Shown in pieces: positions 7,722 through 14,892 of a DNA stretch of 64,000 nucleotides. How positions within the stretch are numbered: the stretch's first letter is position 1; each line of letters opens with the position of its first letter. The notes beneath the pieces are model-generated. The model saw nothing but the letters and a program-made list of their open reading frames with translations. It did no database searches and had not been told where the DNA came from. Both the position numbers and the translations under genes were made by a program. Source of the DNA: Lachnospiraceae bacterium UBA7143 (lineage in GTDB: Bacteria; Bacillota; Clostridia; Lachnospirales; Lachnospiraceae); contig DKWV01000011.1 of the NCBI GenBank assembly GCA_002491905.1, positions 1-64,000 of the forward strand. The letters are read 5' to 3'.

Positions 7722-7766
7722 GCCTGCCCCCACGGCTACATATCCCCAATAAGCCAAAGGGCAGGC
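7722..7766 (+). terminator. Hairpin after the 7176 gene, possible weak terminator
   Basis: GCCTGCCC (7722-7729) pairs perfectly with GGGCAGGC (7759-7766), and GGCT/AGCC pairs inside. The following bases, ATTTCC, are only weakly T-rich, so termination would be partial at best. It may instead protect the upstream message from decay. Confidence 0.4.
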
Positions 7767-7879
7767 ATTTCCGGTGTTCCGGCTGATCGGGGAATCAGGG
7801 AGCAGGGAGAAGAGGTGAAGACCGGTATGGAATTTGACCGTGGAACGTAGATAAAGTGTCTTTGCACGGAGAAATAAAC

Positions 7880-7933
7880 TGCTTGGACTTATCATGAGAG
7901 AGCAGGAGCGGCTCTGAACGACTGAGGAGCTGC
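7880..7933 (+). repeat. Two-hairpin intergenic RNA element, copy 6
   Basis: Hairpin 1 (7880-7904) is TGCTT-GGA-CTTA-TCA-TGAG-A-GAGCA. Relative to copy 1 the outer stem changes C-G to U-A and U-G pairs, and the inner stem uses a U-G pair, so pairing is preserved. Hairpin 2 (7908-7933) pairs GCGGC with GCTGC. It ends 31 bases before the 7965 start. The block around this copy is homologous to that around copy 7. Confidence 0.82.
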
Positions 7934-7964
7934 AACACTAAAAATAATTGGAGGTTTGGAGAAA

Positions 7965-8462
7965 ATGAGCATTAACGGAATAGGAACAGCCGGATATCCG
8001 CTGGCAGGATACACGGCAAGGAAAGCAGAAAGAAGTATGGAATCCGGTACAGTGGGATTTATGGAGACAATGGAGGAAAAGGCGGCACAGGATAAAGTAA
8101 TAGATTATGACGAAAAAGCCTTTGATATGGTCGGCCCGAATGCCCCGCAGGAAGTGAAGGATGCGTGGATGGATGCGGCGAAAGAAGTAAATGCAAATGG
8201 CATGGGAATCCGGGGCAACGGGATGATGAGCCATATATCGCAGATGATGGTGCAGCGGCTTAATAAACAGCTTAAGGGTGAAACGGAGAATTTTGACATT
8301 CTTGGAAGCACGGTGGAATCTGCAATTCAGGCAACGGAAAAGGCGCTGTATGATTTGGATCATCCTCTGGCTCCTGCGTACAGAAGCATAGAGGCGGAGC
8401 AGGCCCGTATCAAAGAAAGGGAGTTTTATACAGCATTTTTGGAAAGGCTGAAACAGTTATAA
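7965..8462 (+). CDS. Small-array protein with MSINGIGTAGYP start
   Basis: This 165-residue protein shares its N terminus (MSINGIGTAGYPLAGYTARK) with the genes at 7176 and 8665 but lacks the AEDYSEENP core. The body is helical: a NAPQEVKDAWMDAAKEVNAN segment, a Met-rich stretch (MMSHISQMMVQR) and a C-terminal charged helix ending FLERLKQL. Having one N terminus on two unrelated bodies supports the idea that the N terminus is a separate module. ATG 7965 follows GGAGG at 7950-7954; the frame also opens at TTG 7956, which lies too close to that site. Function is unknown. Confidence 0.8.
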   Translation: MSINGIGTAGYPLAGYTARKAERSMESGTVGFMETMEEKAAQDKVIDYDEKAFDMVGPNAPQEVKDAWMDAAKEVNANGMGIRGNGMMSHISQMMVQRLNKQLKGETENFDILGSTVESAIQATEKALYDLDHPLAPAYRSIEAEQARIKEREFYTAFLERLKQL

Positions 8463-8580
8463 GACACATATTCGTAACTGTTATTTTCACTTTGCGAATT
8501 TAATCTGCGGTAAAGCTGCGGTAGAGGGGTATTTTATTTCGCCGCGGTACAATAAAGCGCCTTTGTATGGAATAATAAAC

Positions 8581-8634
8581 TGCTTGGACTTATATTGAGA
8601 GAGCAGGAGCGGCTCTGATTGACAGAGGGGTCGT
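8581..8634 (+). repeat. Two-hairpin intergenic RNA element, copy 7
   Basis: Hairpin 1 (8581-8605) is TGCTT-GGA-CTTA-TAT-TGAG-A-GAGCA. Hairpin 2 (8609-8634) pairs GCGGC with GTCGT using two G-U pairs, although both sides differ from copy 1, and keeps TCTG/CAGA around ATTGA. It ends 30 bases before the 8665 start. Confidence 0.82.
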
Positions 8635-8664
8635 AACACTAAAAATAATGGAGGATTAAAGGAA

Positions 8665-9246
8665 ATGAATGTAAATGGAATAGGAGCAGCAGGATATCCG
8701 GCATCAGGGTATGAGACAAGAAGGACGGAAAGGAATGTGGCAGGAAGGAATTTTGCAGATCAGGCAGCGGAAGCGGCACAGGCGACAGCCACCCTGCATG
8801 GAGCTGATGAAGGTTCAGGAGATATTGCAATCAGTTCATGGGTGGATGTCGTGAGCGGTTCATCCATTTCTGTCTATAAGACGCAGGACTTTGATGCATC
8901 CAATCCCATGTATAAGGTCAGGACATGGGATCAGTCGGGAAATGTGACGGAGCAGATGGTGGATGTGTCAAAGGTAGATCCAAAGAACTGTGATACGGCT
9001 GAGATGTATGCGTACACTGCCAACCTGAAAGAAAGCGGGAAAGGCAGTTTTGAGGATACGGTTCTGAAAGCGGCAGTCGCAAAAGCAGTGAAAAATGCGG
9101 AGCAGAGAAGCGCGGGCTCATGGAGCTTTTCAGAAAAGACGGATTGGGTGAAAATTGTAAATGATATCATGCAGTCCGAGTACCAATATGGTGATTTGAA
9201 GGGCTACATGGAGTGGAAGAAGTTTTTGGGATTTTTAGATGAGTAA
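8665..9246 (+). CDS. Small-array core-family protein 4 (MNVNGIGAAGYPA start)
   Basis: This 193-residue paralog, closest to the 7176 product, starts MNVNGIGAAGYPASGYETRR. Its core is VYKTQDFDASNPMYKV, GNVTEQMVDVSKVDP and TAEMYAYTA (about residues 70-122). An Ala/Lys-rich helix follows, then a C-terminal WVKIVNDIMQSEYQYGDLKG segment that also resembles the 7176 C terminus. The start follows TGGAGG. It is the last gene of the array. No signal peptide, membrane span or enzyme motif. Function is unknown. Confidence 0.83.
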   Translation: MNVNGIGAAGYPASGYETRRTERNVAGRNFADQAAEAAQATATLHGADEGSGDIAISSWVDVVSGSSISVYKTQDFDASNPMYKVRTWDQSGNVTEQMVDVSKVDPKNCDTAEMYAYTANLKESGKGSFEDTVLKAAVAKAVKNAEQRSAGSWSFSEKTDWVKIVNDIMQSEYQYGDLKGYMEWKKFLGFLDE

Positions 9247-9459
9247 ACCGCTTCGGATTCATTATAAAGCACAATGCACAAACGATAAAAGGGAACTGGC
9301 TGATACAGACCGCCGGGTTCCGGCGGGAAGTCAGAATGAAAATCAGCTATGAATTTGTAACAGGGGAAATTTCTATACCACGACATACAGATTTATGCTA
9401 AAATAGCAAAGTAATAATTTGATATTTAGAGGAAAGAGCATTTCAGGAGGAGAATTAAC

Positions 9460-9912
9460 GTGATATCGGTACTTTTTGTATGTCATGGCAATATTTGCAG
9501 AAGCACAATGGCTCAGAGCATTCTCACTCACATGGTAAAAGAACGCGGTTTATCCGCCTCCTTCCTCATAGATTCCGCAGCTACCAGCCGCGAGGAGATT
9601 GGCAACCCTCCCCACTATGGCACGGTGAACAAGCTGCGGCAGGTGGGCATCCCGTTAGTGCCCCACCGGGCGCGGCAGATGACGAAACAGGATTACAGGA
9701 ATTTTGACTACCTGATCGGGATGGACGATGCCAATGTCCGCAATATGGAGCGGATTGCCGGAGGAGACTCGGAGCATAAGATTTACAGGCTGCTGGAGTT
9801 CGCGGGGAGTGGACGGGCTATCGCCGATCCCTGGTATACAGGCAATTTTGAGGTGACATATGATGATGTGCTTGAGGGGTGTGAGGCCTTTCTTGAATCA
9901 CTGCATATGTAA
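9460..9912 (+). CDS. Low-molecular-weight protein-tyrosine phosphatase
   Basis: This 150-residue cytoplasmic phosphatase hydrolyses phosphotyrosine through a cysteinyl-phosphate intermediate. The catalytic P-loop is near the N terminus, CHGNICRS (Cys about residue 8), and the general-acid loop is DPWYTGNF near residue 125. Length and layout are normal for the family. The start is GTG 9460 behind a strong AGGAGGAG site. It is isolated, with a 210-base gap before it and no tyrosine kinase or capsule genes nearby, so its substrate cannot be inferred. Identity is secure. Confidence 0.95.
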   Translation: MISVLFVCHGNICRSTMAQSILTHMVKERGLSASFLIDSAATSREEIGNPPHYGTVNKLRQVGIPLVPHRARQMTKQDYRNFDYLIGMDDANVRNMERIAGGDSEHKIYRLLEFAGSGRAIADPWYTGNFEVTYDDVLEGCEAFLESLHM

Positions 9913-9984
9913 CAGGGCTGCAGCATTCCTATGGAAATGCCATGAAGCGGCGGATTTATGTCATGAACGGCGCCTTTCCCTTAT

Positions 9985-10011
9985 TAAGAAAAAGGGGAAA
10001 GACGCCGATAT
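9985..10011 (+). promoter_or_regulatory. Sigma-D (flagellar sigma-28) type promoter
   Basis: TAAG at 9985-9988 (consensus TAAA), a 15-base spacer and an exact GCCGATAT at 10004-10011 match the Gram-positive flagellar sigma-D consensus. The site is 60 bases ahead of the coiled-coil gene at 10072. Confidence 0.65.
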
Positions 10012-10071
10012 TTACTGTATAAAATGTTTATATAATTGGGAAAGTGTGTTATTTCGGAAAGAGGGGCGGAT

Positions 10072-11118
10072 ATGCAGATTAAGATAGGAGATAACGGGAA
10101 CCAGACCATAAATACAAACTTACAGGCACAGGAAAAGGCGGGGGCAGATGGCCGGCAGAAAGCCGCCAGACAGCAGAGAAAAACGGTTATCTTTGCGGGA
10201 GAACTCCCTTTTCATAAGGATTCCATTACCCTTCGCAGGCAGCAGGCCCAGAAACAGGCCATGAAGTTTGTGCAGGATGCCTGGGACAGCGACCGCAAGA
10301 CGGATCAGGGCATGGATGAGATACGCGCGCGACAGGAAGTTCAGCGGAAGGAAGCGCAGAGGAACTGGGATCAGGCGCAGGAGCTTAATGACAAACGGGA
10401 GGGACTTCGAGGGAAGTATGACGTAGACCCGGAGTCGCAGGAGCAGAAGGATCTGGAACTTCTCATGAGGGCGTCATCCCCATATGACGATCATGTGTTT
10501 ACGGAAGAGGAGGAGGCCAGACTTGCCGATTTAAAGGAGCAGCCGCTGACCGAGTATCAGGAGCGGAGTCTCTCGCTCTATAAGGATCAGGTGATATTTG
10601 AAAACCGGGCGAAACAGGCGGAGGACTATGCCGGATATCTGCAAAGTTCGCTTACTGACATGAAAATCGAGCGTCTGAAGCACCACGAAATGGCGGACGC
10701 CCAGAACAAAGCGGAAAAGGTGATGGAGCAGGCCAGCAAGGATATTCAGGGTATGATGATCGACGAGGCTAAGGATCACGTGGACGAGACTTATGAGGAG
10801 AAACGTGAGGAGGCTGAGGCGAAAGCGGAAGAGAAGGAAGCGCAGGAGAAGAAGATCGAGCTCCGCAGGGAACAGAAAGAGCTGATGGAGGCAAGAATCG
10901 ACGAGATCAGGGAGGATGGCAGCGGGGCGGAAGAAGCGCAGAAGGATCAGGAGAGGGATGCGAGGGAAGAAGCGTCGTTCTTAAAAGATATGGCTGACGC
11001 GGGAATGGATGTTGCCGGTTCCGGCGCGGCTGTGAAGGCTGAGATTAAGGATATGTTAAACAAGATGAACCTGATTGAGGCGGATATCAAAGGTATTGAG
11101 GTGGACGAGGAAGTTTAA
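10072..11118 (+). CDS. Coiled-coil protein of unknown function in putative sigma-D operon
   Basis: This 348-residue, very charged protein begins MQIKIGDNGNQTINTNLQAQ, a polar N terminus that looks unstructured. It then has long Gln/Lys/Glu-rich helices (about residues 60-115 and 215-305, the latter with EEKREEAEAKAEEKEAQEKK). The C terminus ends in a predicted helical AEIKDMLNKMNLIEADIK segment. No signal peptide or membrane span. ATG 10072 follows AGAGGGGCGG; an earlier in-frame start at 10036 is less likely. A sigma-D-type promoter lies just upstream and a LytTR regulator follows. A flagellar chaperone or exported filament protein is possible, but I do not recognise the family. Confidence 0.85.
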   Translation: MQIKIGDNGNQTINTNLQAQEKAGADGRQKAARQQRKTVIFAGELPFHKDSITLRRQQAQKQAMKFVQDAWDSDRKTDQGMDEIRARQEVQRKEAQRNWDQAQELNDKREGLRGKYDVDPESQEQKDLELLMRASSPYDDHVFTEEEEARLADLKEQPLTEYQERSLSLYKDQVIFENRAKQAEDYAGYLQSSLTDMKIERLKHHEMADAQNKAEKVMEQASKDIQGMMIDEAKDHVDETYEEKREEAEAKAEEKEAQEKKIELRREQKELMEARIDEIREDGSGAEEAQKDQERDAREEASFLKDMADAGMDVAGSGAAVKAEIKDMLNKMNLIEADIKGIEVDEEV

Positions 11119-11153
11119 GGAGACAGACAGCAAGAGGGGCATAAGAGAATAAG

Positions 11154-11849
11154 ATGAGAATTGCGATTTGCGATGACGAGACGGGAGGGAGAGAAAGGAT
11201 TCGAACCTTACTCGACAACGAGTTTTCCGGGGCGCAGACCAGTGAATTTGATTCAGGGACGAAACTGATAGAGGCTGTGAAGGGAGGATACCAGCCAGAT
11301 ATCGTATTGCTGGATATAGCGATGGAAGGGATGAATGGCATGGAGACGGCGAAGAGACTGCGGTCGCTGTCCGATGTCATTCTGATTTTTGTAACAGGGA
11401 TAAAAGAGCAGGTGTTTCAGGCTTTCGACGTGGGAGCGTTCCATTATCTGATGAAGCCGGTGGATCAGGAGAAGCTAAAAAGTGTGCTGGACCGCGCGGT
11501 GAAAGAGGTGGAAAAACGTGCAGGCGGGCCGAAGTTTCTTCTGGTGAAGACGGCGGGGAAACACCGCAGGGTGCCGGTGGAGGATATTCTCTATGCAGAG
11601 AACAGCGGCAGAAAGATAATTCTGCATACGAGAAAGGAAAAGATAGAGTATTACGAGCGCATGAACCATCTGGAGGATGTGCTTGGAGAGAAATTCTACC
11701 GATGTCACAGGGGTTATCTGGTGGCGCTTCAGGCGGTCATCGGATATGACAATACAAGCATTACGCTGGACAGTGGGGAGAAGATCTATCTTTCCAAACA
11801 GAAGTATACGGAGTTCGCGAAACGGTGGGAACAGTACATACAGAAGTAG
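11154..11849 (+). CDS. Orphan LytTR-family response regulator
   Basis: This 231-residue paralog of the regulator at 507 has a receiver domain with Asp pair in AICDDE, phospho-acceptor Asp about residue 54 (LLDIAMEGM) and Lys in LMKPVDQ. A C-terminal LytTR DNA-binding domain contains FYRCHRGYLVAL. No histidine kinase is adjacent, so it may respond to the kinase at 1210 or to a distant partner. It starts 36 bases after the coiled-coil gene and probably shares its message. A pair of 21-bp-spaced direct repeats just downstream, before the FliD-like gene, is a plausible binding site. Confidence 0.92.
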   Translation: MRIAICDDETGGRERIRTLLDNEFSGAQTSEFDSGTKLIEAVKGGYQPDIVLLDIAMEGMNGMETAKRLRSLSDVILIFVTGIKEQVFQAFDVGAFHYLMKPVDQEKLKSVLDRAVKEVEKRAGGPKFLLVKTAGKHRRVPVEDILYAENSGRKIILHTRKEKIEYYERMNHLEDVLGEKFYRCHRGYLVALQAVIGYDNTSITLDSGEKIYLSKQKYTEFAKRWEQYIQK

Positions 11850-11859
11850 AAATCCATTT

Positions 11860-11890
11860 GGGACAAATGTGGGACGGTTCGTGACAAACG
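11860..11890 (+). promoter_or_regulatory. Direct repeats with 21-bp period, candidate LytTR operator
   Basis: GACAAA occurs at 11862-11867 and 11883-11888 within GGGACAAATG and GTGACAAACG, with a third GGGAC between them. LytTR proteins usually bind paired short direct repeats about two helical turns apart. The repeats end four bases before the -35 element of the sigma-D-like promoter at 11894. Assignment as an operator is inference. Confidence 0.4.
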
Positions 11891-11893
11891 GGG

Positions 11894-11920
11894 TTAACGG
11901 AACACGGAGCGGGCCGATAT
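11894..11920 (+). promoter_or_regulatory. Sigma-D (flagellar sigma-28) type promoter
   Basis: TTAA at 11894-11897, a 15-base spacer and exact GCCGATAT at 11913-11920 lie 40 bases before the FliD-like gene. Spacing and -10 agree with the flagellar sigma-D consensus TAAA-N15-GCCGATAT; the -35 matches at 3 of 4 positions. Confidence 0.68.
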
Positions 11921-11960
11921 ATGAGATAGAATCGGAAAAAAGAAACAGGGGGAAACCAAA

Positions 11961-12692
11961 ATGAGAATTACGAGAAATTACAGGGACGGAATGGTAAACT
12001 TCAGGAAGAATAATAAAGACTCGCAGACATCTCTGCTGCAGAGCGCGCTTAGCCGCAGCAGCACAAGCAGTCGTGCCAATCGGCTGGCAAGCCTTCTGGG
12101 TAATAAGAAGAACACCAGCACGAGCGGGCTGACGAACAGGAATTTTGTCACCTCCACCTCGAAGTCCCAGAAGTTTTACTATGACATGCAGTATCATGCA
12201 AAGCAGGTGGGCGAGTACGCGGATGCCTTAAAGAGTACGGAAAAGGATTCCATATACGATAAGGCCAGGGAGAGCGGCAGTACGGATCAAATTGTATCGA
12301 ATGTAAAAAGCTTTGTGAATCAGTACAATAACATGTTAAATGATCTGGAGGAGTCTGGCACCAGATCGGATGAGACTTTCATAAATCAGTTGAACAGCAT
12401 GTCCAGAATGGCGGGGCGTGATCTGGCGCTGACAGGCGTTACCAGAAGGGCGGACGGCACGCTTTATGTGGATGAGAAAAAGCTGGAAGCGGCGGATGTG
12501 GACACGCTGGAAAAGGTCTGGGGCGGAAACGGTTTTTCCTCGAAGGCAGCGGCCAAGGCAGGCTCTGTGGAGGCCACGGCGGAGCGCAATTTTGAGGCAC
12601 AGAAGAGCAGCATTTACAGTCCCCTTAACCGGACGAATCTCTATAACAGCAGCGGCAGGAATTCAGGAAGTTATTTTAACTACAGGAGATAA
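11961..12692 (+). CDS. Short FliD-like (flagellar cap C-terminal) protein
   Basis: This 243-residue protein begins MRITRNYRDGM, reminiscent of flagellin N termini, followed by a Ser/Thr-rich stretch. From about residue 110 it resembles the C-terminal domain of the flagellar hook-associated protein 2 (FliD): VKSFVNQYNNMLNDL, then LTGVTRRADGTLYVDEKKLE. FliD is normally 450 residues or more, so the D2/D3 cap domains are missing. A sigma-D-type promoter 40 bases upstream supports a flagellar or flagellum-exported role. AACAGGGGGAAA precedes the start. The FliD relationship rests on recognised sequence patterns only. Confidence 0.72.
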   Translation: MRITRNYRDGMVNFRKNNKDSQTSLLQSALSRSSTSSRANRLASLLGNKKNTSTSGLTNRNFVTSTSKSQKFYYDMQYHAKQVGEYADALKSTEKDSIYDKARESGSTDQIVSNVKSFVNQYNNMLNDLEESGTRSDETFINQLNSMSRMAGRDLALTGVTRRADGTLYVDEKKLEAADVDTLEKVWGGNGFSSKAAAKAGSVEATAERNFEAQKSSIYSPLNRTNLYNSSGRNSGSYFNYRR

Positions 12693-12715
12693 CGGCCGGT
12701 AAATTGGTGATTAGA

Positions 12716-13453
12716 ATGAATCGTTTAAACTGGGTGCAGCAGAGCGAAGATTATAACGTAAAGTACCATGTCATCAAATGGAAAACATCCCATTTTCATG
12801 AGCCGTACTCCAATCATATGTCGTCCGGCGCGAAGGTGAAGCAGAGCGGTGGGGCGGCTGCGCCTGCCGCGGAGACACAGAGGGACCCGGAGGGGCTGGG
12901 GTTAGGTCTGGCTGACAGAGCCGGAAGGGCAAGACTGCGGCTGGGTCTGGGCCTGGAGGAGTCTCTTGCAAGGGATTTGTCCGGGGGAGAGAATGGCCGT
13001 GACGGTGTGAGTATATCTGCAAGGGGAATGGCAGGGCAGGAGAGCCTGGGTGGGACGGCCCGGGCCGCACTGCAGAGTATGGCGCTGGCGGAAACCCATG
13101 CCGCCGAGAATACGGTAACGACTTTTATATCAGACGGCCCGGAGAAGGAAAAGCGGGAGCAGGAACGGGCGGAAAAGGAAAATACCACCGTTGCGCAGGC
13201 CGGGCGGGGAAATATCCGCAACCGCCTGCGGGAGAGCGCGGCGCGTCTGCGGGAGGCTTATCAGAGGCAGAAGAAAAAGGCGGCGAAAATACCACTTAGG
13301 CAGATGCGGAAGGAAGAGGTAAAGAAAAAACAAAAAAAAGGAACCCGGCAGGCGGCCGACAGGGAGGCGATGCTCTCCATGCAGGCCGAGAACCATTATC
13401 TGCTGGATTCCTATGATGCGACAGGAAACTACAGTATGCTCGGCAAAAAATAG
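12716..13453 (+). CDS. Basic protein of unknown function downstream of FliD-like gene
   Basis: About 245 residues. The N terminus (MNRLNWVQQSEDYNVKYHVI) is followed by a low-complexity Ala/Gly/Arg region and a strongly basic coiled coil (RLREAYQRQKKKAAK, then KEEVKKKQKKGTR). It ends with a short conserved-looking tail, YDATGNYSMLGKK. No signal peptide or membrane span. It follows the FliD-like gene by 23 bases and probably shares its message. ATG 12716 is chosen because GGTGAT precedes it; TTG 12704 is an alternative. I do not recognise the family. Confidence 0.72.
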   Translation: MNRLNWVQQSEDYNVKYHVIKWKTSHFHEPYSNHMSSGAKVKQSGGAAAPAAETQRDPEGLGLGLADRAGRARLRLGLGLEESLARDLSGGENGRDGVSISARGMAGQESLGGTARAALQSMALAETHAAENTVTTFISDGPEKEKREQERAEKENTTVAQAGRGNIRNRLRESAARLREAYQRQKKKAAKIPLRQMRKEEVKKKQKKGTRQAADREAMLSMQAENHYLLDSYDATGNYSMLGKK

Positions 13454-13458
13454 GATAA

Positions 13459-14637
13459 TTACCGCTTTACCAGTTTGTTGACCAGTTTCAGGGCGGCGCG
13501 GATATAAAAAGGCTGTAAGGCCTTTTTTGCGTTCTGCAGTTCTTTCCTGATTTCGATATGCTGGGGACAGTGCCTCTCGCATGCACCGCATTTGGTGCAG
13601 TTATTCATGGAGGAAGCGTCCTTTTTTAAGGATGTAATCTGGATATACTCCAACATGGAGCTGAACTTTTTGTGCATGGCGCTCTGGTTGTAGCAGCGGA
13701 AAGTGGTCGGAATGTCCACGCCGTGGGGGCAGGGCATACAGTAGCCGCAGCCGGTGCAGCCAACCTTGAGATTCTGGTTGATTTTTTCGCGCACCGTGTC
13801 AATCAGCCGGTGGTCGGCCTGTGTGAAGCTGCCGATGCCGGCCTTGTCGGCGGTATTCACATTTTCCAGGACCATCTCCTGGGAATTCATGCCGGAGAGG
13901 ACGCAGGTTACCTCTGGCTGGTCCCAGAGCCAGTGAAAGGCCCATTCTGCTGGAGTGCGCTTCACGGAATGAGCCGCAAATGCCTTTTTTGCACCGTCGG
14001 GCAGGGCGTTGACCAGTTTGCCGCCCCTCAGCGGCTCCATAATGACCACGGGAATGCCTTTGCCTGCAGCATAGTGAAGCCCTTCCCTTCCGGCCTGTGT
14101 GTGTTCATCCAGATAATTGTACTGAATCTGGCAGAAATCCCAGTCATAGGAGTCGATAAGCGCTTTAAATGTATTTGTGTCACCGTGGAAAGAAAAACCA
14201 ATATTACGTATAGCGCCTGTTCCCTTTTTCTCCGCGATCCAGTCCTCAATGCCTATGCTTTTCAAACGGTTCCAGACCTCAACGTCAAAGAGCATATGCA
14301 TCAGGTAAAAATCGATGTGATCCGTGCGCAGGCGTCTGAGTTGTTCCTGAAAGAGTTTTTCCACGGAAGCCTCATTTTTTAAAAGATAATAGGGGAGTTT
14401 GTCTGCGATATAAACTTTGTTCCGGTAGTTGTTCCTCGCCAAGATTGTGCCGAGAGCCTCCTCGCTGCCGGGGTAAATGTAAGCGGTGTCAAAGTAATTT
14501 ATACCGTTTTTGATGGCGAGCATGATTTCCTTTTCGGTTTTTTCCAGATTAATTCTGGTGCCAGCGCCTGTAAAGCGCATACAGCCGTAACCGAGAATCG
14601 ATACCTCTGTGCCGTCCTTCATTTTTCTGTACTGCAT
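13459..14637 (-). CDS. Aldo/keto reductase with C-terminal 4Fe-4S ferredoxin domain
   Basis: This 392-residue cytoplasmic oxidoreductase has an aldo/keto reductase barrel at its N terminus (LGYGCMRFTG; NYFDTAYIYPGSE with the catalytic Asp and Tyr; HIDFYLMHML). The C-terminal extension has two cysteine clusters, CTGCGYCMPCP and CTKCGACERHCP, for binding [4Fe-4S] centres. The start at 14637 is chosen because CGGAGATTCT precedes it; a longer frame begins at 14658. The family is common in clostridia; substrates are mostly unknown. It converges on the 12716 gene with only five bases between stops. Confidence 0.93.
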   Translation of the reverse strand: MQYRKMKDGTEVSILGYGCMRFTGAGTRINLEKTEKEIMLAIKNGINYFDTAYIYPGSEEALGTILARNNYRNKVYIADKLPYYLLKNEASVEKLFQEQLRRLRTDHIDFYLMHMLFDVEVWNRLKSIGIEDWIAEKKGTGAIRNIGFSFHGDTNTFKALIDSYDWDFCQIQYNYLDEHTQAGREGLHYAAGKGIPVVIMEPLRGGKLVNALPDGAKKAFAAHSVKRTPAEWAFHWLWDQPEVTCVLSGMNSQEMVLENVNTADKAGIGSFTQADHRLIDTVREKINQNLKVGCTGCGYCMPCPHGVDIPTTFRCYNQSAMHKKFSSMLEYIQITSLKKDASSMNNCTKCGACERHCPQHIEIRKELQNAKKALQPFYIRAALKLVNKLVKR

Positions 14638-14741
14638 AGAATCTCCGTTCTGAAGCATTTACGCGGGAGAGGGGCAGAGAACTTCCCTGCATCTGCAGAC
14701 ACGATGCTTTCTGAATTAAATTATAATGGTCGTTTTTCCTT

Positions 14742-14771
14742 ATTATATAGTAGATATATGCGGAAAGTCAA
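14742..14771 (-). promoter_or_regulatory. Sigma-A promoter of the aldo/keto reductase gene
   Basis: On the minus strand TTGACT (14771-14766), an 18-base spacer and TATAAT (14747-14742) lie about 105 bases before the gene start. The match to consensus is strong. Confidence 0.65.
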
Positions 14772-14838
14772 TCATTATGCGCCATGCCGTTGTCTCAGTA
14801 TTTACCAAAATTCTAATAAAAAGTTAATAATTCTTTCC

Positions 14839-14867
14839 TTGTTTTTCTATGGTATTCGGTATATATT
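14839..14867 (+). promoter_or_regulatory. Sigma-A promoter of the alarmone synthetase gene
   Basis: TTGTTT (14839-14844), a 17-base spacer and TATATT (14862-14867) are followed by ACGGAGG and the start codon at 14893. Confidence 0.6.
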
Positions 14868-14892
14868 AGGAAAATAAACGGAGGACATACAG

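Noticed and set aside
3462..8634. Reading the repeated elements as ordinary intrinsic terminators
   Set aside because: None of the seven copies is followed by a T run, and they sit close before the next gene. Terminator function is not supported.
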